A stretch of DNA of 64,000 nt from Beta vulgaris subsp. vulgaris (lineage: Eukaryota > Streptophyta > Magnoliopsida > Caryophyllales > Amaranthaceae), in assembly GCF_026745355.1 (NCBI RefSeq), contig NC_079210.1, positions 19,812,123-19,876,122 of the forward strand. Reading direction: 5' to 3'. This document shows, piece after piece, positions 24,011 through 34,850 of this stretch. The stretch's first letter is position 1, and each line of letters begins with the position of its first letter. The translations under genes and the position numbers were made by a program. The notes under the pieces are model-generated. The model searched no databases and was not told the DNA's origin. It saw only the letters and a program-made list of their open reading frames with translations.

Positions 24011-24269
24011 CTTCCTCCGTTTCTAAATAAGTGCAACATTTGCATAGTGTTTACTATTCACAGTTTATACTTTAATTAGCTTAGGTGATTTACATTTTAG
24101 AAAAAACATAGTCATGTGTGATCTTGTTAGATTCGTCTGAATGTGAATTTTTTTAATATCAACTTTTTATAATTTTTACTTATTGATAATGGAAGATATT
24201 AATAGTTAAAATAATGCATTGGCAAACGTGAAAACAAGAAATGTTGCACTTATTTAGAAACAGAGGAAG
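24011..24269. mobile_element. Stowaway-like MITE flanked by TA
   Basis: 259 bp. The left end CTTCCTCCGTTTCTAAATAA and right end TTATTTAGAAACAGAGGAAG form a terminal inverted repeat, flanked by TA on both sides (24009-24010 and 24270-24271). The interior has GATCTTGTTAGATTCGTCTG, found in similar form in the other copies at 42994 and 52682. The TA duplication and CTNCCTCCGT ends fit Tc1/mariner-derived MITEs. Confidence 0.85.
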
Positions 24270-24280
24270 TATAATATAAT

Positions 24281-26428
24281 TGATATAGGAATAAACTAGG
24301 TCGTTACTAGCCTCCTAAAATCATACAAACCTAACTAAATCACTAAACTAGGTAAAGTGATAAGTAAGGGTCGAAATCCGCATGGACTAAGGAACACCAA
24401 AATGTATTGATAAAACAATAAGCTAGACCGGAATCAAGTCGAAAATTGTCAATAACCAACTAAGAACTATGAAAAAGCTACATATCAAAGATAACTAAAG
24501 TTAGGAGATGGGATTAAACACCAACTAATCATGAAATAGGCATAAGAATATCAAACATAGAGATAATACATGAACACTACTTGAATTAGCTATTGACCCA
24601 ACACACAACTCTCATCTTACTCTCATAGGCGGAGAAATCCTCAAAGACATCAAATAAGGACTCTCATCCATTACTAACATATCCTGAGATTCAAAGTAAC
24701 CCAAGTCAATAATAGAAATCAATAGGTCACACTCTCATGCCAACCTAAATCAATCAACTCCATCTAATAATACATTCAAGTGATCAAAGAGAATGCAACA
24801 TAGATTAGAAGAGCTAAACAAGCAATAATTTAATCACGCAAATCTATAAATCCAATCTCAAATGCCCAACTCAATCATGGTTGGGTTTTCACCCAAACCC
24901 TAACCAACAAACTACTCTATAAATACAAAAATGAGGACTTTAAAGAAACTAAACTTTAATAACATGGTAATAATCATTAATCTAACATTAACCTAAATAA
25001 AATAAATCATAAATAATTAAACTAATCATGAACAACTAATCTAAGAAAAACAATTAAAATAAAACAATAAAAGAGGAGATAGAGTAAGAAATGCTCATTG
25101 ATTAATGGTTGAAAGTTCCAATACAAGTGTCACCCTTGAATCTACAATCTTCCACATTTCTTTGAGTTTTCTCCCTTTTCTCCCTAAACTAAACTATGGA
25201 GGTTAAACCTCTTTTAAAACCCTAAAAAGTAAGAGTGATGAGAATAAAAAACTAGGCTAAAAAATAACTCTCCCACAAAATGTGGGTTATGTGTGTTTAT
25301 ACTACTCCTAAATTAAAAGAGAAAAGAAGCTAAAAAATAAAAGAATAAAAGAAAAGGGAAATAAAAGAAAAGGAGTGAAAAGGGAGAACAAAATGAAAAG
25401 GAAACACGTGAACTACAGGCTACAGCAAGTAGTGAGAAAAGAAAGTTGAAAATAGAAAAATTGAAAAAAAAACAAAACTAAAACCCCCAGACCCATTTCT
25501 TGCTTCTCTCTTCTTCGCTGCTCTGAGTACACCGCATCATCAACGACGCTCCTCATCATCAATGACTCCACAGCATCACCATCAGCAAAATCGTGGCCTT
25601 TAAATTCGCTGCATCATCAATCTTCATCATTGGCGCTAATCGTGGCCATTGATTTTCATGGCTTCAATTCGATTTTCCTGATGTTCAATATTTGCCATTG
25701 ATTTGCTCCAATAAATGACAACCCTTGATTGCTTAATGTTAATGACTATTTGAGCACGTTTTTTATCGAGCGCCCGCTCTTAGCTCGCTCCAAAATCGCT
25801 CATACATTCTGGAATTTCTCTGTTTTGTGGCAATTTCAAACGGAGCGACCGCTCCGTTTAACACAGGAGCGCCCGCTCCCTTTTGTCTTGGACAGATTGC
25901 GGAGGTGATGTTGGTGGTGCTGCAGGCCATGGTGATGGTGGTGCTGCGGTGTTTGGGGGTAAGGAAGATGGTGGTGGATTGGGGTGGTGGATTGGTGTGA
26001 TGTATTGGGGAATATGGTGGTGTTGTATTGTGGTATAGCAAAAGCTTAGTGTGGTGTAGGATATGAAATAGTGTGGTGGAGGATAAGTTCTGCATTATAA
26101 TTTCAAATCTCACACCATAGCTCCAATATGCTCACTTACAAGCAACATCAAAACATGGAGGGAGAAACGAGACATGTACAAATAATAATAACTAAAAGGA
26201 AAGAATAATAGAGAATTAAACTAAACAATCTATAAATTACTAAAACAAAGAAAATACATAAATTATGAAATTAAGAGCTAAAAGCTAGGTAAAAATAACT
26301 AAAAACTCTAATTAAGCTACAAAATATAAAAAGAAGAAATAAAGACTAAAATAGGTAGAAATTTATGAAAATAACTATGAAAACAATGTAAAAACTACTC
26401 CTAGAAGTGACATAACTGTCACTTATCA
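24281..26428 (-). mobile_element. TG..CA LTR-type insertion with target duplication ATAAT
   Basis: On + it starts TGATATAGGAATAAAC and ends GTCACTTATCA; the flanking 5-mers are both ATAAT (24276-24280 and 26429-26433). Ends TGATA/TATCA are complementary. It has no coding region, so it is either a solo LTR or a non-autonomous element. The + block GGGTCGAAATCCGCATGG resembles, in complement, the 3' end of some gypsy LTRs, suggesting minus orientation. Three short GC palindromes cluster at 25768-25879. The repetitive 116-codon ORF at 25763-26113 (-) is low complexity and not called. Confidence 0.65.
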
Positions 26429-27163
26429 ATAATATAATATGAATCAAGATTATTTATTAAAATAGTAAATTAAACCCAATAATCATGATTAACATTAAAA
26501 GAAAGCATAAAAACATAGTCTTCAATGGAATCTTAAGGTAGAAGAAAAGAAAACAACCACAAGAGGAAGAACCAAGAAGGCACCGGAAGTGTAGGAGCGC
26601 GGCAGCAGCACACGACGCAACTCACGGTGGTTTTGGAAGGCTTGTGACGTTTCTTGTTGAAGAAGAAACGTTACTTGATGAAGAAGAAAGAAAGAACTTG
26701 AAAGAGAGAAAGAGAGAGAGAGAGAGAGGAATGCCGTGAGATTGGGTAAGAGGAGAGAGAAAATAATTCTTGTGTGGGGTAAAATAATTGGGTGTTAGGA
26801 TATTTATAAAGACTTCCCTTTGGGCTTAGGAAAAGGAGATTGAGCTTATTGAAAATTGATGATGAATAGGATAAACAAATTAGAACTTTTATCATCAATA
26901 TGACTCATTTTCCTTATGGGGTTCCTCAAGTCCATTAGATTTCTTTTCCAATAGAAATTAGTATTTAAAACTTTTATCAAAGCATACTTAACTAAAATAT
27001 TTTTAACTTTCTTAAATCCTTAAAATAATTTCATTTGACTTTTAAAGTAGTCAACCTTTTTAAATAGTCAAATCATTTTCAAAGTAGATTATGTTTAATA
27101 TAAATATATAAATACTAAAATATATTTATAAAATCTTTTAAAATTATGGGGGATTATAGGTGT

Positions 27164-28264
27164 AGGTATGAGGAAAGTAATAGGTAAGTAAAAGATGTTT
27201 ATTGGAAAGATTTTAATATATTTCAAGATATTTGAGAATACTTTAGATAAAAGATGAATTTTTATAAAAGATATTTTGAAAATGTTTTAGATAATTAATA
27301 GAATTAAACATTATTAATTAACTCCATTAACGAAATTGAGCTAGAAAAAGGGTATTAGATAATGCGCTTTTATAAATCTATTTTTAAACGGTTTTTGAAG
27401 ATAGGCTTTTATAAAGCTATTTTAAAACGTTTTCGAAAGTGGGCTAGAATATGATTTGAGCTTGAAATAGTTTATTTTGGACGGATTCTTTATTCGACCC
27501 AGACCATTTAGATCGGATGTAGTAGTCATCACAAGGTACTAAAATGGGAAGTCATATTTATGTGTCTACATGAGGGGACATGCCTCTAGATTGTTTTTTT
27601 TTAAAAAATTTAGGGTTAAAAAGCTTATATAAATAGTTTAGGTTCCAATAAGCTTACACCCACATCAAATAGATGTTTCTTGGTATGTTAGCTCAAAGAT
27701 ACAAGGGGCTAATACTTCTACAATCCAACTGAGGACAAATTGTTTGTTGCTTGAGATGGTGCCTTTTTGGAAAATATATTGTTTTAAAAAAAATAAGTTG
27801 GAATGATGTTCTTGAAGAAATTTGAGACGAGCAACAACTGGACATGGTTCACACCACATTAGAGGTAGTACCACTTGATATATATTAAATTTAGGAGGAA
27901 GTGCATTCCAAGCAAGCCCTCTTTCGTGCTAACATAATATGATTCTTGCAAAGATCCACAATATGTTGTGGATGCTTCTATTGTTGTTATAGCTCCACAA
28001 AGGTCTGATAGGCATAGAACTCGGCCAAAGAAATACTTCGATTTCTCGGTGATTGAAAGTTACAAAATCTTACTTTTGAAAAACAAGTTATGATGAGACG
28101 AGAAAAATGACATTATTTTCTTCCCCTAATATCAAATTTGGTTAGGTTGTAATTGTCGAGAGAACACGTAGAAAATTTGTTATTAAATTTCTCATAGCAT
28201 CTAAAAATACGAGTTGAAAGTGATGCCGCTGCTCCACCAAATCCCTAACCGTACTCCTGTTGTA
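27164..28264. other. Unannotated AT-rich sequence
   Basis: About 1.1 kb flanking the solo LTR. A roughly 40-bp stretch with CTTTTATAAA is imperfectly duplicated at about 27364-27446. No ORF with recognisable content. Confidence 0.4.
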
Positions 28265-28460
28265 CTTCCTCCGTTTCATAATAAGTCAACACTTACTATT
28301 TAACATTTTAAAATAAGTGAAATATACCTTAAATGAGAAAAAGAAAGTGACAAAATGACAAGTGTATCCATTACAAACGTATGTAATTTACTTTTCTCTA
28401 TTCTCCTTGTGATAATGAGAAGGATATTTTATAACTTTGTGGCTTTTGAAAGTAATATTT
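28265..28460. mobile_element. MITE remnant, one end only
   Basis: The left end, CTTCCTCCGTTTCATAATAAG, is preceded by TA and resembles the MITE at 24011. No matching right inverted end was found, so the right limit is a guess. Confidence 0.45.
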
Positions 28461-28960
28461 ATTAAATGGGGTTTGATATACATAGCCCTAAGGGCTATGC
28501 ATAAGAAACAACAGATTCCAGGCATTAACTTAACTTTTCTTATTTCAATGGAATCTAGTATGCATTAATTGATCCATTGAAAGAAGAAAAATTACATCAA
28601 ACCAAATTGTTGCAACAAAATCAAAGTTACAACCCTAATTTGCCTTCCACCTCACGACACCTTTATTCTCAGAAAAAACCTTTCCACTTTTCACTAAATT
28701 AATGCATGGCTTCAATATTGATTCATCAAGAATATAATCTTCAATATTGATTCATCAAGTCCTTTTGAGCTTTGATCAGGTAGTCCAACATGTTTTTCAT
28801 TTCCTACAAAAGTACTATAATAAATAAATAAAAATTTGTAATTATAACAATAAACTATTGTGACCTAAATTGAAAGTGCAATGATTTAATCACTTCTAAA
28901 AATAAAATAATACTAACAAATATAATAAGAAATTTTGAGATTTAAATTTTGACAGATTAC

Positions 28961-31245
28961 CTAGCATTTCAGAGTAAAGATAGGATTTAATCCTAAATCT
29001 GCCGCCATCATCTTTTGTTTCTTTTGCTTTGGTGAGGTAGATGTAGCATCTTCATTCATATTATTCAAAGAAAAAACATTTTCTTTGTGAGGACATGTTG
29101 GTTTAGTATGGCCGGGCTGCTTACATATAGAACAACTCTTAATTTTCTTCTTCCCCAATTCTTTTCCACCCTGTTCTCGCCTCTTTGGTGGACGACCCTT
29201 TGTTTTGCATTTGGGAGGACATAGTACATTCACCCCGCTATCTCCAATGTCATTGTGTAAAGTTTCAAATTCTTCTTTGAGAATTATGTCATCCCTTGTT
29301 ACCTCATGATTTCCAGTAGTAATTTGCAATGTATCAAAATGCCATCTTTGAGGTAGGTAGGCAGAAGGAATCTTGAAACAATCATTATGCAACAACACCC
29401 GAAATATATGACGACAAAGTATACCTCAAAATTCAAAATTTTTACAACTACATAACATTATTGTCCCGTCCCAATAAACTCTACGGGTTATACCCTTTTC
29501 CCCTTCAAAAAATCTTACTATGAAGACATTACCTTCCACATGGGTAATAGAATACTGACTAGATGCAGAAAATTCATCTTGAAACTTTTTGAAGGCAAAT
29601 GGAGTAAAGACTTCAAGAGCTTGACCTTCTAAGGGTGACTTTGTTTTCATTGTGATGGGTCTAAGTGTAGCAACCATATTGCTATGTGAGTGTCCTTGAC
29701 AAATTTCTTGAACAACTAGGGCCACCTGAAAATTCAAAACAAGAAATTCTAACTAATTAGATCCCTTTGTAAATGTCATAAAAGCATTAAAATACAATTT
29801 AAAATAAGAAGTAAACGAACCTGTTTCACAAAATCAACCAAAGATACATGAGAGGAAACAAATCTCTTAATAAAAGCGTTGATGCTCTCTGATCTTCCAT
29901 TGGTTATCATGCCTCCGAAAAAATTATCTCTAAGATAAGTTGGTGCCCAAAAATATCTCACATTGTACAAGCCATGGACATGTTTATTTTCTTGCAAATA
30001 GTACTTTGCAATAATCAGAGTCCAACTACGTTCAAACTCTTCTGGATCAGTCAACTTATACATCTTGTAAAAATCAACACCCCATTTTTGATAATCCTCT
30101 CGTAGAAGAGCTACAAACCAAGAGCTAAATTTCGATGTGATATGCCATATACAATAGCTATGTTTTGTAGTTGGCATTTCTAATGCAATTGCTTTAGACA
30201 TCCAAGGGTCTTGATCAGTGATAATGGTCTTTGGTGGATTCTTCATTATACTAACAAAAGTCTATTTTACCAATGATAAGAAAATATTTAGTAAGTTAAA
30301 GCACCATGAACATGTGTGCGATAGATTTTTAAATCTGAGGAAAACAATTTAAATCCATACCTTCATTAACCATGAAAAAGTAGCAGTTGTCTCATTGCGG
30401 AGGAGTGCACACCCGAACAAAATAGTTTTTCCATGATTGTCGATCGCAACAAAAATCCCACAAGGCATGTCATATGCATTGACTTTGTAAGTGGTATCGA
30501 ACACGACTACATCACCGCACTTTTTATACCAATCAAAACTTTGAGCCGGGCACCAAAATAAGTTTCTTTCTCCGTCCATTGTAAAAGCATATTGAAACTT
30601 GTTATTCTCCTTATTTGCAGATTTCATATACTCTAGAGACTCTTTGCATCGTCTCCTCCAAGCAATCTCTTAACTTTTCCAAACAAATTTCTAACATCTC
30701 TCTCAATAAAGGGTAGTTCACCATGTCCAATATTTTTTTCCAGTTCCAAAACTCGAATTATCTGTCGAACTTCAAGTCCAGCTTCCTTAAACAACAAAAT
30801 TTGGTTTTTATCTTCAAGGTTGATGTTTCTATTTACTGGGAGAAAACGCATTGCTTCAAGCGCCAACATACATTTCATGATTGTGTTGTTTTAAAATTTT
30901 TGTAACATGCCATTCTTCTGGAAAAATATCAAAACTTTTTTTCAAAGTAATGCGCATATGAGCCTTGCATTCACATCTTGACGATTCTTTATTTCTTTGA
31001 GGTTTACACAAATCAACTACTTTCAAAGTTTTTTTACCTGCACGATGGCAGTAAAAATCACGTCTAATAGTCCTCCCATGTTTAGTATCTGAACGATCTT
31101 TGCGAACAACATAGCCACGTCGTTTTGCATACTTGTTATAAAAGACAAAAGCCTCTTCTTGGGTTTCAAAAGTTTGGCCAAGGAAAGGTTCATCATCATT
31201 ATTTTCCTCTTCAATAAAACGTTCATTCAAATCAAAATCAAACAT
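28961..31245 (-). pseudogene. FAR1-related sequence (FRS, MULE-derived) protein, disrupted
   Basis: Probable exons (-): 31245-30361, 30261-29821 and 29725-28961, with GT/AG borders and a phase-0 join after FSWLMK. Order: an FAR1 DNA-binding (WRKY-GCM1-type) domain with the YNKYAKRRGYVVRKDRSD, CECKAHMRI and KQHNHEM blocks; a MULE transposase core (VVFDTTYKVNAYDMP, IITDQDPWMSKAI, YCIWHI, NGRSESINAFIKRF); a SWIM zinc finger (CSCKNFEF, then GILCRHIFRVL); and a C-terminal zinc knuckle (CSICKQPGHTKPTC). FRS proteins are domesticated MULE transposases that act as transcription regulators. Lesions: a 4-base insertion near 30876, a one-base loss near 30632, and an in-frame TGA at 29426-29428 inside the SWIM finger. 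It could instead be a transposase gene of a dead MULE. Confidence 0.85.
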
Positions 31246-32307
31246 TGTGTACTCTGGACAAATTAGAAGAAAACATAGACCAATTAGCCTTCTACCAATA
31301 TAAATCACAAATAAAAATCTAAGTAATGAACTACTATATGTTATAAGAATCATTCTAAAAAAAAGAACTTTTATTAAGAGACTTATATACTTATTGACTT
31401 CATTCTACTTCTAATTTCGAATGGTAGTCTATCAAATACAATATGAGTTTAGGAATCATTCACGTCTAATTTTATTAGTACTGCTACAAGCACTCCATTC
31501 CTCCACTAAAATATAATACCCACATCTTCATATCATACCTTTATATTCCTAAAGAAGATAAGATTGTCAACTCTTATAAAATATTATTACTCAAAAGATT
31601 AAACTCAACAAAAAAAGAAGCATTTTAACAAACATGTAGTGGGCAACAAATAAATTAAATAATCTGACAAAACTAAAATTGATGAACAATTCAGGCTGAA
31701 CAAAAATTAATAGTACTACTCAATATACTCATGTATGTCAATTAGAATTGCATAATCCTCATAAACAAAAAGAAAAACAAAAAAAAATCACATTTAACCT
31801 TTAAGAATGATGAGAAAATATGTCCCTGTAGTTGAAAAGGTAGTATACTTGCAGAAACTGGAAACAAGGATTCCATGTCTTGTTGCTTGATATATGTGTA
31901 TTCCAAGGAAGATGAATGGAGAAGAAAATTGAATGAACTTTTTGGGAAAAATCAGTCACCGTGATATTAGTTGCTAAAAGGGCATTAATTGCTTACTAAG
32001 TCAGTTTTTCCTATTTCTAGATTCTTTCTCTCCTAGAAACTATAAGAGAACTAGTTAGTAGGCCCGGGCTATGCCCCGATAAGAAAAAATTCATTTATCA
32101 ATATAATACTTTATGATGATAATACTAAATACAACTTAGCCTGGTGGTTAGAACTTTAGTATATGTACATGAGCTCTCAGGATCAAACCTTATACTACGC
32201 AATTTCTTAATTTTTTTATTGTACATAGATTACATGAACTAAAACTCCCTAGGGAGAGCGCCACGTGGCATAGTTTCTTGTTTTCGCATGCCTTTTAATA
32301 TATTTGT
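30840..32307. repeat. Tandem segmental duplication, copy A
   Basis: The 5' part of the FRS pseudogene (FAR1 domain) plus about 1 kb of upstream sequence. It matches 32577-34004 in the same orientation almost base for base, from AGAAAACGCATT to CCTTTTAATATATTTGT. Copy A carries an extra stretch near 32257-32290, which includes GCCACGTGGC. The first duplicated bases fall within the FRS reading frame. Confidence 0.9.
32130..32200 (+). repeat. tRNA-derived SINE-like head (also at about 33868-33938)
   Basis: ACTTAGCCTGGTGGTTAGA resembles an RNA polymerase III A box (TRGYNNARNGG-type), and AGGATCAAACC about 30 bp further resembles a B box (GGTTCRANNCC). The spacing fits a tRNA-related SINE head. 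It is present in both copies of the duplication. No target duplication or tail was resolved. Confidence 0.4.
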
Positions 32308-32309
32308 GT

Positions 32310-32570
32310 TCTCTTCAACTTATTGGCCCTGAACTTATTGGACCTTATCTGAACTGAACTTATTGAACCTGAACTGAACTTATTGGAACTTATTAAACCT
32401 GATTAGACCTGCTGATTCAACTTATTGGACCTGATTGAACCTGATTGGAACTTATTGGACCTTATTGGAACTTGTTGACCTTATTGAAACTTATTAGACC
32501 TTATTGGCCCTAATTGAAATTTATTAGACCTTATTGAAACTTATTAGACCTTATTAGACAAAAAATTTTG
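32310..32570. repeat. Degenerate tandem repeat of ACTTATTGGACCTGA-like units
   Basis: About 260 bp of imperfect 11-16 bp units built from CTTATTGGACC, CTGAACTTATTG and TTATTAGACC. It fills the space between the two copies of the segmental duplication. Confidence 0.85.
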
Positions 32571-32576
32571 TAACGG

Positions 32577-32978
32577 AGAAAACGCATTCCTTCAAGCGCC
32601 AACATTTCATGATTGTGTTGTTTTAAAAATTTTGTAAAATGCCATTCTTCTGGAAAAATATCAAAACTTTTTTTCAAAGTAATGCGCATATGACCCTTAC
32701 ATTCACATCTTGACAATTCTTTATTTCTTTGAGGTTTACACAAATCAACTACTTTCAAAGGTTTTTTTACCTGCACGATGGCAGTAAAAATCACGTCTAA
32801 TAGTCCTCCCATGTTTAGTATCTGAACGATCTTTGCGAACAGCATAGCCACGTCGTTTTGCATACTTGTTATAAAAGACAAAAGCCTCTTCTTCGGTTTC
32901 AAAAGTTTGGCCAATGAAAGGTTCATCATCATTATTTTCCTCTTCAATAAAACGTTCATTCAAATCAAAATCAAACAT
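32577..32978 (-). pseudogene. Truncated second copy of the FRS 5' region (FAR1 domain)
   Basis: It begins at the same start codon context (32978) and runs through the FAR1 domain to FLKQHNHEMLALEGMRF, then runs out at the duplication edge. It lacks the 4-base insertion that breaks the main copy at this point. It has its own one-base insertion after HRAGKK (near 32760), which shifts the frame. It has no transposase or SWIM part, so it is nonfunctional. Confidence 0.85.
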
Positions 32979-34004
32979 TGTGTACTCTGGATGAATTAGA
33001 AGAAAACATAGACTAATTAGCCTTCTACCAATATCAATCACAAATAAAAATCTAAGTAATGAACTACTGGATGTTATAAGAATCATTCTAAAAAAAAAAG
33101 AACTTTTATTAAGAGACTTATATACTTATTGACTTCATTCCCACTTCTAATTTCGAATGGTAGTCTATCAAATACAATATGAGTTTAGGAATCATTCACG
33201 TCTAATTTCATTAGTATTGCTACAAGAACTCCATTCCTCCACTAAAATATAATACCCACATCTTCATCTCATACCTTTATATTCCTAAAGAAGCTAAGAT
33301 TGTCAACTCTTATAAAATATTATTACTCAAAAGATTAAACTCAACAAAAAAAAAGAAGCATTTTAACAAACATGTAGTGGGCAACAAATAAACAAAATAA
33401 TCTGACAAAACTAAAATTGATGAACAATTCAGGCTGCACAAAAGTTAATAGTACTACTCAATATACTCATGTATGTCAATTAGAATTGCATAATCCTCAT
33501 AAACAAAAAGAAAAAAAAATCACATTTAGCCTTTAAGAATGAGAAAATATGTCCCTGTATTTGAAAAGGTAGTATACTTGCAGAAACTGGAAACAAGGAT
33601 TCCATGTCTTGTTGCTTAATATATGTGTATTCCAAGGAAGATGAATGGAGAAGAAAATTGAATGAACTTTTTGGAAAAATCATCACCGTGATATTAGTTG
33701 CTAAAAGGGCATTAATTGCTTACTAAGTCAGTTTTTCCTATTTCTAGATTCTTTCTCTCCTAGAAACTATAAGAGAACTAGTTAATAGGCCCGGGCTATG
33801 CCCCGATAAGAAAAAATTCATTTATCAATATAATACTTTATGATAATAATACTAAATACAACTTAGCCTGGTGGTTAGAACTTTAGTATATGTACATGAG
33901 CTCTCAGGATCAAACCTTATACTACGCAATTTCTTAATTTTTTTATTGTACATAGATTACATGAACTAAAACTTCCTAGGGAGAGCACCTTTTAATATAT
34001 TTGT
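32577..34004. repeat. Tandem segmental duplication, copy B
   Basis: Second copy of 30840-32307, separated from it by the 260-bp degenerate repeat. Differences are mainly scattered substitutions and short indels. Both copies include the GC-rich string GGCCCGGGCTATGCCCCG (32062 and 33788) and the SINE-like stretch. Confidence 0.9.
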
Positions 34005-34101
34005 ATAGATATGACTTGTTATTAATGCTTTGCCAATTTTGTATCCAATTTTTATGTTTTACTCATAATAGAACGGAAGAGGTATATGTTACCCAATTAA
34101 G

Positions 34102-34656
34102 TAGGGCGAAAGTTCGGTGTATGGTTTGGATTAGGGCCTAATCCAATCCGATCCGAACAAAATTTGGATTTTAATTTTCCAACCCGAATCCAAACCAATT
34201 AGAGTTTGAATCCGATCCAATCCAATCCGAATTTTAATGCTCTAAATTGGATCCGATCCGAAAATTCGATTTTTTTAAAACTCTAGTTTCTCGATGAAAT
34301 AAATCAAGCACAACGGTAGCCTAGTAGATTTAGGAAATGAGGAATTAAGTTTTGTTAGGATTCTAGGGGAAGGGTGGAAGTGCTACGCCTACTAGGCTAT
34401 GGACTATGCCTTTTTTTAGAAAAAAAATAGTTAAGCACTTAACCCAATCAAGATACATGATACAAGGCATATTACTATTTAGTTATATTGAATTTTTGGA
34501 TCCAATTACCCTCAATCCAATCCGATCCGAAAATCCAAATTTTCAAAAAATCTTAATCCAAATCCAATCCGAACACATTTCAAATCCGATCTGAATTACT
34601 AATTCGGATTGGATTAGATTGGATTTTGGATTTTATCGGAATAACTTTCACCCCTA
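34102..34656. mobile_element. hAT-type MITE with 8-bp target duplication
   Basis: The left end is TAGGGCGAAAGTT; the right end is AACTTTCACCCCTA, nearly its reverse complement. Both sides carry the identical 8-mer CAATTAAG (34094-34101 and 34657-34664), the duplication length typical of hAT elements. The 555-bp interior is built of AATCCAATCCGATCCGAA-like words in both orientations. No transposase is encoded. It lies 194 bp before the start codon of the zinc-finger gene. Confidence 0.88.
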
Positions 34657-34850
34657 CAATTAAGGTCATCTGTTATCGTAGATTAAACCACATGTTGTGA
34701 CCTTCCGAATGAATTGATGGTTCTCGCACTCCACATTAAAAATACTTTCCTCTCTGTGTTGAGAATTTTGTGTATCATTTTCGAGAGGAAAACTGGAATA
34801 CGCAAATACTTCATCCCATATTCGGTATTCCCATCTAGTCTTAAGTAATT

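Larger units (their letters stand above)
22173..27158 (-). mobile_element. Solo LTR with nested insertions, target duplication GGTGT
   Basis: On + it starts TGTAACACCCC at 22173 and ends GGGGGATTATA at 27158. The 5 bases before (22168-22172) and after (27159-27163) are both GGTGT. No internal region or primer-binding site adjoins it, so it is a solo LTR left by recombination. Removing the MITE (24011-24269) and the TG..CA insertion (24281-26428 with one target copy) leaves about 2.57 kb, matching the 2.54 kb of the related LTR at 19241. The terminal ATTATA instead of ATTACA is a single transition. Confidence 0.8.

Noticed and set aside
25763..26113. 116-codon minus-strand ORF
   Set aside because: His/Pro/Thr-rich low complexity from simple GTGGTG repeats inside a non-coding insertion.
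32058..32090. Inverted terminal repeats of a MULE enclosing the FRS gene
   Set aside because: The GGGCTATGC words at 28490 and 32068 are in the same orientation, and no 9-bp duplication was found, so element ends could not be supported.
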